A stretch of 13,664 bases of DNA from Archaeoglobi archaeon (GTDB taxonomy: Archaea; Halobacteriota; Archaeoglobi; Archaeoglobales; Archaeoglobaceae). Below are positions 6,141 to 11,892 of the stretch, piece by piece. Where the stretch lies: NCBI GenBank assembly GCA_029259455.1, contig JAPDIT010000033.1, positions 1 to 13,664 of the forward strand, given 5' to 3'. Position numbers and translations under genes: made by a program. Position 1 is the stretch's first letter. Each line of letters starts with the position of its first letter. Under the pieces are notes generated by a model that searched no databases, was not told where the DNA came from, and saw nothing but the letters and a program-made list of their open reading frames with translations.

Positions 6141-6731
6141 ATGAGAAAAATGCCATTGGGCATATTGGGAGCAATGGTGGCTCTGAGCCTTGTCATAGGT
6201 GTAAGCGCTACCTTTAGTGACTACAACGCCGATAGAAGCATACACTGGAACATAACAACTGACGATACAGAGCTTATAGACCTGAAACCAATTCAGCCCT
6301 ACGCCTACATCACTGACAATGGAGAGCTTGTAGTTGACTTCTCGCCCAACAACCCGAATTATCCGGGCTACGGTGATGGAATAAGCCCAGCAAGCGAGTA
6401 CAACTTCAACAAGGTTTTTGCAGTGAGCAACCATCTCTGGGAGAACACGCCAATAGTTGTGAGAGTTGCGTCATCCGACACACATGTCGAATTCTACTCA
6501 CACGAGGGTGGTGTGTATGCAGTGGATGGTGGTGCAGCAGCAACAGCTTCAGCCAGTGCTAGGAATGATGTGTGCTTCGTTCTTGGGCCAAACTCTGAGA
6601 AGAAGATTGGAATGGACCTTAGCGCTAACGGAGACAGCCCGGGAGACGTGTGGGATGTGACGATGACAGTGAAAGCCTACAGGCTTGGAACCGAGCCTGC
6701 TGAGCTGAGTAACTGTGGACAAGAGGTGTGA
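6141..6731 (+). CDS. Secreted DUF1102-family protein 1, candidate TasA/camelysin-like filament subunit
   Basis: This 196-residue protein has an N-terminal signal (basic MRKM, hydrophobic core LGILGAMVALSLVIG) ending in VSATFSDYNADRSI. The ATFSD junction is very like the SipW-type signal peptides of bacterial TasA and camelysin proteins. The mature part is predicted mostly beta strand, rich in Asn, Asp, Ser and Thr. It carries the family blocks IDLKPIQPYAYI (46-57), NPNYPGYGDG (71-80) and VFAVSNHLWEN (92-102). Compared with its paralogues it has an Ala/Ser-rich insert (AAATASASA, 132-140). The cysteines C145 and C192 could form a disulfide. ATG at 6141 is chosen over GTG at 6132 because GAGGTGA lies 5 bases ahead and MRKM starts a proper signal peptide. 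It is the first gene of the cluster, as expected for the most abundant subunit. The structural role is inferred. Confidence 0.8.
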   Translation: MRKMPLGILGAMVALSLVIGVSATFSDYNADRSIHWNITTDDTELIDLKPIQPYAYITDNGELVVDFSPNNPNYPGYGDGISPASEYNFNKVFAVSNHLWENTPIVVRVASSDTHVEFYSHEGGVYAVDGGAAATASASARNDVCFVLGPNSEKKIGMDLSANGDSPGDVWDVTMTVKAYRLGTEPAELSNCGQEV

Positions 6732-6735
6732 TAAA

Positions 6736-7269
6736 ATGAAAAAGTTGGCAGGACTTCTGCTTCTGATTGTTGGCTTAACGCTGACGATAGGAGCGGGAGC
6801 AAACTTCAGGTATTACGAAGCTGAGAGGAGTATAACCGTGAACATTACCTCAGATGACAACGAGTTCATCGACCTAACTCCTTTGCAACCCTATGCCTAC
6901 CTGAATAATGGAAAGTTGACCATTGAGATCTCACCTAACAACCCGAATTATCCGGGTTACGGTGACGGAATGAGTGTCAACACAATATACGTGTTTGAAG
7001 AGATGTTCAACGTAAGCAACGAGCTTTGGGAGAATGAAAATGGTGATTTCCCGGTTTGCGTGCAGATATCGATCAATCAAGGCGATGGTATTGAAGTCTT
7101 TGCTGGAAATTATAGCAATCCAATTAGCGGTCCAGATACACAGGTGCAGTTTACAGTGTACCATGACGAACCAGTTCCAGTTGGATTCGTATTCAACAAC
7201 ACCGACAAAGAAATGGGAACCCAATCAGTGCAGATGAGTATTAATGCCGAAGCAGGAGCTTGCGAGTAA
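6736..7269 (+). CDS. Secreted DUF1102-family protein 2, candidate filament subunit
   Basis: This 177-residue paralogue of the preceding gene starts only four bases after that gene's stop, behind GAGGTG (6723-6728). The signal peptide MKKLAGLLLLIVGLTLTIGA is followed by GANFRYYEAERSI, matching the SipW-type junction of its neighbours. Blocks shared with protein 1 are IDLTPLQPYAYL (45-56), NPNYPGYGDG (69-78) and VFEEMFNVSNELWEN (86-100). The rest of the mature chain is predicted beta-rich with several N-glycosylation-type sequons (NIT, NVS, NYS, NNT). Two cysteines (C108, and C176 next to the C-terminus) line up in position with those of protein 3. It is probably exported by the Sec pathway, cut by the peptidase encoded at 7704-8726, and assembled outside the membrane. 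ATG 6736 is preferred over GTG 6715, which overlaps gene 1. Confidence 0.8.
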   Translation: MKKLAGLLLLIVGLTLTIGAGANFRYYEAERSITVNITSDDNEFIDLTPLQPYAYLNNGKLTIEISPNNPNYPGYGDGMSVNTIYVFEEMFNVSNELWENENGDFPVCVQISINQGDGIEVFAGNYSNPISGPDTQVQFTVYHDEPVPVGFVFNNTDKEMGTQSVQMSINAEAGACE

Positions 7270-7271
7270 GC

Positions 7272-7297
7272 TCCTCAAATTTAATTTTTTATGAGGA
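7272..7297 (+). promoter_or_regulatory. Inverted repeat covering the ribosome-binding site of DUF1102 protein 3
   Basis: TCCTCA (7272-7277) is complementary to TGAGGA (7292-7297) across a 14-base AT loop. The right arm contains GAGG, the apparent Shine-Dalgarno site for the ATG at 7304, so the hairpin could limit translation of that gene relative to its two neighbours. A six-pair stem is weak, and this is a suggestion only. Confidence 0.3.
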
Positions 7298-7303
7298 AAG
7301 CAA

Positions 7304-7717
7304 ATGGAAAAAAATCCGGCCATATCTGTCATGGCTGCAGACACCATTAGTGGAATTTTGCTTTACTCTACCTCACCATATGCCAAGAATGAGGGCAACC
7401 TGACGATAGATATCACCCAAAGCAACCCGAACTATCTGGGTTATGGCGATGGCCTGAGTCCAGGATCAGTTTACAGGTTTGATGGACTGCTAACCATAGA
7501 GAACAACAACGACTTTCCAGTTTGCGTTATACTCCAATCTCAGAGTGATTTGCTAGAATTTTACACTGACGGAGAGTCTTTGCCAGCAATCAGCTTCACA
7601 CTCAATGCGAATGAAAGCATGTCTGTGGGTGTGGAGTTCAATGCAACTGAGCTTGGACTGATGGAGGAGTATTACGACATTCATATACTGGAAGGCGGTT
7701 GCAGTGAAACTGTCTGA
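7304..7717 (+). CDS. DUF1102-family protein 3 lacking a signal peptide (possibly 5'-truncated)
   Basis: This is a 137-residue paralogue. From residue 6 on it aligns with the mature parts of proteins 1 and 2: AISVMAADTISGILLYSTSPYA (split as AISVMAADT and SPYA), NPNYLGYGDGLSPGSVYRFD (41-60), FPVCV with C74, and a C-terminal cysteine C133. The family NPNY motif starts at 41 instead of 69-71, so the signal peptide and first mature residues are absent. Only 34 bases separate it from the previous stop, too few to encode a signal peptide in any frame. The N-terminus MEKNP is hydrophilic. The frame is otherwise intact, has GAGG seven bases ahead of the ATG, and overlaps the next gene by 14 bases. 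It is either translated as a cytosolic relative (chaperone, regulator) or a deletion derivative kept for translational coupling. Confidence 0.65.
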   Translation: MEKNPAISVMAADTISGILLYSTSPYAKNEGNLTIDITQSNPNYLGYGDGLSPGSVYRFDGLLTIENNNDFPVCVILQSQSDLLEFYTDGESLPAISFTLNANESMSVGVEFNATELGLMEEYYDIHILEGGCSETV

Positions 7718-8726
7718 TATTCTCCTGCTCATTTTACTGGCGTTTCTGCTGGCATCAACAGTGGGATTCGTGCTTAATAGGCCAGTTCTGCTCTCCTACG
7801 TTACATCAGACAGCATGACCCCAACTTTAAACAGGGGTGACCTTTTCCTCATAAATCCACTTGCAGAACCAAAGCCGGACGACATAGTCGTTTTCAACCT
7901 GAACGGCCACTGGACGGTTCACAGAGTTGTGGCAGAGACTGATGGAGGTTATATAACCAAAGGAGACCACAATGTTGCCACAGACCAGCAGGGAGGTACA
8001 AATACGGTCAAAAAGGAGAGCGTTGCTGGAGTAGTTCCAGTAATCTTTGGCAGTCCACTAAAAGTTCCAGAAGTTGGAAACTACATTCAGAGACTTTCTA
8101 GAACAACAATAAACATACTACTGGCAATCTTCATGATATTAGGCGGAGCTACACTGTTAACAGGGGAGGGAGAAGCAAGGAAAAAGGAAAAGAAGGTTTA
8201 CAGGCTGAGATACAAGACTCTCTACGTTGCAGTCTCAACAGTGTCGATTGCCATGCTTCTACTCTCCATACTGGCTACATGGGGGACTGCTGGTTTCAGC
8301 TACGCCTCAACCTTGGCAGGAGGCCAGAGGGAAGGGTGGTATCTGCCCGAATCGGAGTTTGATAAGCGGATTGAGATAAAGAACAACGCCCTATTCCCGC
8401 TCATTTACGTTTTCAGTTTAGAAAGTGACAGGGCTGAATTGCAGGAATCAAGCAAAATTCTCTCACCAGAGGAGAAGGCAGAATTGAACGTTCACGTTAA
8501 AGTTCCTTCAGAAACGAGAATTTATTATGACGAAATAGTGGTTCAGGCTTATCCGCTAATTCTCCCGCCGGAGATCATAATCAGAATGCACAGTTTAAGT
8601 CCTCTTCTACCGCTTGCAGCCTTTGCAATGGAGTTTGCGGTGGTTTTGGGTATAATCTACTACACAACAAATGCAGGAGAGGAGGAGGTTATAAGATTGA
8701 ATAAAAGAAGGAGGTTGAAATTATGA
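7704..8726 (+). CDS. SipW/ER-type signal peptidase with C-terminal ectodomain
   Basis: This 340-residue membrane protein is about twice the length of a plain archaeal signal peptidase. Residues 1-153 form the peptidase: a membrane helix (5-25), box B SDSMTPT with nucleophile Ser37, HWTVHRVV with His73 in place of the bacterial Lys (the ER/SipW type), and TKGDHN with Asp88. A helix follows at about 134-153. The second half adds a membrane helix (172-193), an ectodomain of about 105 residues (IEIKNNALFPLIYV...LSPEEKAELNVHV), predicted beta-rich, a final helix (about 300-322) and a basic tail (RLNKRRRLKL). The position directly after the DUF1102 genes suggests it cleaves their ATFSD-type signals. 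GTG at 7704 overlaps the previous gene, with a GGAAGGCGG-like site upstream. The stop forms an ATGA overlap with the next gene. Confidence 0.88.
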   Translation: MKLSDILLLILLAFLLASTVGFVLNRPVLLSYVTSDSMTPTLNRGDLFLINPLAEPKPDDIVVFNLNGHWTVHRVVAETDGGYITKGDHNVATDQQGGTNTVKKESVAGVVPVIFGSPLKVPEVGNYIQRLSRTTINILLAIFMILGGATLLTGEGEARKKEKKVYRLRYKTLYVAVSTVSIAMLLLSILATWGTAGFSYASTLAGGQREGWYLPESEFDKRIEIKNNALFPLIYVFSLESDRAELQESSKILSPEEKAELNVHVKVPSETRIYYDEIVVQAYPLILPPEIIIRMHSLSPLLPLAAFAMEFAVVLGIIYYTTNAGEEEVIRLNKRRRLKL

Positions 8727-9541
8727 AAAAGTTGATATTAATTCTTGCTGCCACTCTCGTACTCGTTCTGGGGACGAGCGGGAACTTCAGAGAGTATTAT
8801 GGAGCGAGGGGTGTTGCCGTAAGCATCGCGGACAACAATAGCTCTTACGTAGCATTTGATTGCCCAGAAATAACGCTCTACTTACAGAGCGGAGAGAGCT
8901 CAGGTGTAATTTCGGTTAAAAACAACCTTGGAGAGGACGCTGAGCTGTATTTCTCCACACCTGATGACATTTTAACATTCACTAATCCAACGTTTCTGTA
9001 TGCAGGTGAGAAGAAGCTGGTTCAGGCTGAGTTCAGGGGAGATCATGGTGAATACATAATCCCGATCGATATCGAAGCGTTCTGGGCAAACGGCTCAGCC
9101 AGAATCCCTGCGTGCAGCGTTAAGGTTGTTAATCCTATGGTAAAAATAAGCAAGATACTCCTTGAGGGGAACACAGCAGTTCCTTTATACGAGAGAGAAG
9201 TCTGGACGTTCAGAATTCTTGTTGAAAGTGAACTCGGGGATAATTATACAGTCCTTGACACAATCCCGGCAGAATTCGAGGTTTTGGACATATTTGCTTC
9301 AAGTGGCAGTTACACGCAGAATTATCATGGAAGGAGCTGTGAAATAGTCTGGAATGTTCATGTTGATGGATCAGAGTACATGGACGTTACGGTTGCGACA
9401 AAGCTCAACCCTGCAGGAAAGCAGGAGTTCACGAGTCCGGGAAGTTACAATCTTAACGATGGTGCGGAAATAAAGGGGCTTGGAATAGTCAGCAATCCCA
9501 TCATCGTGAATGCAGAGAGAGGTGCTAATTATGAAGAGTAA
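8723..9541 (+). CDS. Secreted DUF1102-like / DUF11-like two-domain protein
   Basis: This 272-residue protein has the signal MKKLILILAATLVLVLGTSG followed by NFREYYGARGV, the same junction pattern as the filament candidates (compare NFRYYEAERSI). Residues about 30-135 form a beta domain with VISVKNNLGEDAELYF (62-77), like the C-terminal part of DUF1102 and camelysin domains. Residues about 138-265 resemble a DUF11-type Ig-like repeat: KISKILLEGN, then VLDTIPAEFEVLDI (177-190), then EIVWNVH (207-213). DUF11 domains are common in surface and cell-wall adhesins. There is no C-terminal membrane anchor. Cysteines are at 47, 131 and 206. It may be a minor subunit, a cap or an adhesive tip of the presumed filament. 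The start sits in an ATGA overlap with the peptidase gene behind AAGGAGGT. The domain calls rest on pattern only. Confidence 0.7.
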   Translation: MKKLILILAATLVLVLGTSGNFREYYGARGVAVSIADNNSSYVAFDCPEITLYLQSGESSGVISVKNNLGEDAELYFSTPDDILTFTNPTFLYAGEKKLVQAEFRGDHGEYIIPIDIEAFWANGSARIPACSVKVVNPMVKISKILLEGNTAVPLYEREVWTFRILVESELGDNYTVLDTIPAEFEVLDIFASSGSYTQNYHGRSCEIVWNVHVDGSEYMDVTVATKLNPAGKQEFTSPGSYNLNDGAEIKGLGIVSNPIIVNAERGANYEE

Positions 9542-10448
9542 GTATAAGAAGATGGCCACGGTGGTGCTGTCAGTTACAGCAGCTCTGCTGGCTGTTATGG
9601 CTGTTTACGCGTTCTCAACTCCGGCTGAGAACGTCAAAAATGTTGTCGATGAGGTTGTGGTGCAGAAGGGGAATTTTGAGCATTATGCAACGCTCTCGAA
9701 TGAATCAATTTACGGCAGGAAGGCATCGCTGGATTACTACCCTGAGGGAATAACTGAGAGCATCGAAGGGGTTTACAGCTACGCTGTAAGCCCTGAAAAG
9801 GTCGGAGAGTATAACATGGTTGTAAAGACAACATACTACGTTCAGGAAGGTAGGAGCAAAGTTCAAGTTTGGGAGGAAACGCTGAGGGAAGAGCAGGGAG
9901 AATTTGCTGGGAATGTGAGCATTCCAGTTACGCTGAACTTCGCCGAGATGAACAAAATGCTCAATGCTGTGAAAGATGGCACGGCATTGCCGAGACTCAC
10001 AAGAGTTACGGAATTGATTTTCACAGCAAACACCGAAAATGAGAGTTTTAACCACACAATTACGCTGAATGAGGGCAGCAGCCTCTACAGCTTCTCAGAT
10101 ACATCGAAGAGCACAAGAACGGTTTACAGCACGAGAGAGGTTACGGAGAACAGCTTTGGTGGTGTCAGTGTGAACAACGCAAGGATACTCTACGCAGCGA
10201 TGGCCATTTTTACTGCGATACCAGTTGCAGTTATCAACAGAGACTTGATAAGGAGAGAGAAGAAGAGCCCACAAGTCGTCAACGGTAGAAGAGAGGGTGG
10301 GAAAATAATACTTGAAAGTGAGGAAGACCTCAAAAAGATTTTCGCAATGTCGGACAGCCCTGTTGTTAAAACGGAGATTGACGGTGTTGCTGTTTACTCG
10401 ATAGTAGCAGAAGGTGTGGTTTATGAGTACCGGGAACAAAAATTTTAA
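9531..10448 (+). CDS. DUF5305-like bitopic membrane protein
   Basis: This 305-residue protein has an N-terminal membrane helix (about 9-28, after basic MKSKYKKM), a large external domain (about 30-215, rich in Tyr, Thr, Ser and Asn), a second helix (ILYAAMAIFTAIPVAVI, 219-235) and a 70-residue cytosolic tail. The tail starts with the basic NRDLIRREKK and ends in VKTEIDGVAVYSIVAEGVVY (279-298). The external part begins YATLSNESIYG (52-62), typical of DUF5305 proteins, which I recall being encoded beside signal peptidases in haloarchaea. The tail could sense or anchor something inside the cell. ATG 9531 is preferred over 9510, because GAGGTG (9518-9523) precedes it and MKSKYKK suits a membrane helix. 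It overlaps the previous gene by 11 bases and is the last gene of the cluster. The family call is by pattern, with no known function. Confidence 0.7.
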   Translation: MKSKYKKMATVVLSVTAALLAVMAVYAFSTPAENVKNVVDEVVVQKGNFEHYATLSNESIYGRKASLDYYPEGITESIEGVYSYAVSPEKVGEYNMVVKTTYYVQEGRSKVQVWEETLREEQGEFAGNVSIPVTLNFAEMNKMLNAVKDGTALPRLTRVTELIFTANTENESFNHTITLNEGSSLYSFSDTSKSTRTVYSTREVTENSFGGVSVNNARILYAAMAIFTAIPVAVINRDLIRREKKSPQVVNGRREGGKIILESEEDLKKIFAMSDSPVVKTEIDGVAVYSIVAEGVVYEYREQKF

Positions 10449-10450
10449 AA

Positions 10451-10475
10451 TTTTTTAAAATTTTTTATTATTTTT
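10451..10475 (+). terminator. Poly-T terminator of the surface-protein cluster
   Basis: Three T-runs of five or six (10451-10456, 10461-10466, 10471-10475) begin two bases after the stop codon, separated by A-rich spacers. Multiple T-tracts are the standard archaeal termination signal. No GC-rich hairpin is needed or seen. Confidence 0.7.
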
Positions 10476-10615
10476 ACTTGATATGTGTATTTGAAAATTT
10501 GAATGCAAAAATTTTACAACTTAATTCCATGCAATCACTTTTTGATGATCTGTTTTTCCCGTAATATTGCTAACTAATAGCCGTTTCCATTCATAGTAAT
10601 AATCACTACCTGTCA

Positions 10616-10626
10616 CAATATATAAC
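10616..10626 (+). promoter_or_regulatory. Promoter of the acyl-CoA dehydrogenase/synthetase operon
   Basis: CAATATATAAC contains a good TATA box centred near 10621. Transcription should start near 10646, giving a leader of about 27 bases with GGTGAT (10662-10667) as the ribosome-binding site before the ATG at 10673. The rest of the 224-base spacer (10449-10672) is AT-rich and shows no gene. Confidence 0.55.
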
Positions 10627-10672
10627 GAAAAATTAAAAAAATGATTGTTAGTGGTTTGTCTGGTGATAGGGT

Positions 10673-11890
10673 ATGGAGTTTGAATTCAGCCAGGAGCACA
10701 GACTGTTTAGGGATAGTCTGCGAGAGTTTCTGGCAAAGGAAATAGAGCCGATTGTGGATGAGAAAGAGAAGAAGGGGCCACTGACAAAGGAAGAGGTACT
10801 GGAATTTTACGCCAAATTCAGGAAACTCGGGATAGGATACGACCCGGAAAGTCTTTCGGTGTACTTTGAAGACCCGTTTTACTACGGAATAGCAAGTGAG
10901 GAGATCAGCAGGGTTTGGGCAAGTCTAAACGTTGTCCTCGGGATGTCCTTCCCGGTTGTTTTTGTAAATCTTGCTTCAGAACAAACAAAAGAAGTGATGA
11001 TGCCAAAGCTTGAGAAAAATCAGTTAGTAGGATGCTTGGCAGCTACTGAACCTGAAGCTGGGAGTGATACAACCACAATGAAGACAACGGCAGAGCTTGA
11101 CGGGGATGAGTGGGTTCTGAACGGAACAAAGACGTGGATCAGTAATGCCCCAATCGCTGATGTAGCACTGGTTGTGGCAACGAACAAGGAAACGGGAAGG
11201 CAGGACATGTTTCTCGTTGACAGAGTTAACTCTCCCTTCGAGACGAGCGAGCTTCACAAGCTTGGATGGAGAGCCTCACCAACGGGTGAGATATATCTAA
11301 GAAACTGCAGGGTGCCGAAAGAAAATGCTCTGAGCATAATGATTCAGAAGGCGTTGAGTGAAGGAACAATGCTCGAATCGCTACCGATTGCAGCCTCAAT
11401 ATCAAAACTTTACGCATACATGTCTCCTCTGAGTGCCGTTTTCTGCTTGATGCGTGCAGGTATGGCGTTGATGGCCACTGGCATCTCTCAGGCAGCGCTT
11501 GACGCCTCCATAGCTTATGCAAAGCAGAGAAAAGCCTTCGGAAAGCCGATAGGCAAGTTCCAGCTCATTCAGGACATGCTTTACAAGATGGCCGCTATAA
11601 CTGAATCTTCAAGGCTGCTCGGCTACAAGGCTCTTTACATGATACAGAAAGGCGACCCCAAGGCAAGATACATGTCATCTCTGGCGAAGGCGTATGCTTG
11701 TGAGGGATGCGTGAAGGTCACCTATTACGGCATCCAGATACACGGCGGCCTTGGACTCAGCGACGAATACCCGCTGGAGAGATACTTCAGAGATGCGAGG
11801 GTCATGACCATACCTGACGGCACAACAGAGATTCAGAAGCTAATAGTTGGCAGAGAGTTGCTCGGTAAGGGGTTCTCAGCATACTCTTGA
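10673..11890 (+). CDS. Acyl-CoA dehydrogenase family protein
   Basis: This FAD flavoprotein of 405 residues oxidises an acyl-CoA to the 2,3-enoyl-CoA, the first step of beta-oxidation. Electrons are normally passed to electron-transfer flavoprotein. The N-terminal helical domain covers about 1-120, a middle beta domain follows CLAATEPEAGSDTT (121-134) with TWISNAP (154-160), and the C-terminal helical domain contains RKAFGKPIGKFQLIQ (286-300), IHGGLGLSDEYPLERYFRDAR (split near 356-365 and 366-376) and GTTEIQKLIVGRELLG (383-398). At the usual catalytic Glu position of the YEGT motif the sequence is IPDGT, giving Asp382. The isovaleryl-CoA-dehydrogenase-type alternative Glu position appears to be Met260. 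A hydrophobic insertion lies at about 222-255. Substrate and chain length are not determined. The start has GGTGAT six bases upstream. Confidence 0.9.
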   Translation: MEFEFSQEHRLFRDSLREFLAKEIEPIVDEKEKKGPLTKEEVLEFYAKFRKLGIGYDPESLSVYFEDPFYYGIASEEISRVWASLNVVLGMSFPVVFVNLASEQTKEVMMPKLEKNQLVGCLAATEPEAGSDTTTMKTTAELDGDEWVLNGTKTWISNAPIADVALVVATNKETGRQDMFLVDRVNSPFETSELHKLGWRASPTGEIYLRNCRVPKENALSIMIQKALSEGTMLESLPIAASISKLYAYMSPLSAVFCLMRAGMALMATGISQAALDASIAYAKQRKAFGKPIGKFQLIQDMLYKMAAITESSRLLGYKALYMIQKGDPKARYMSSLAKAYACEGCVKVTYYGIQIHGGLGLSDEYPLERYFRDARVMTIPDGTTEIQKLIVGRELLGKGFSAYS

Positions 11891-11892
11891 CC

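Noticed and set aside
6105..6434. 109-codon minus-strand frame opposite the first DUF1102 gene
   Set aside because: It covers the promoter, hairpin and signal peptide of a well-supported plus-strand gene and has no ribosome-binding site of its own.
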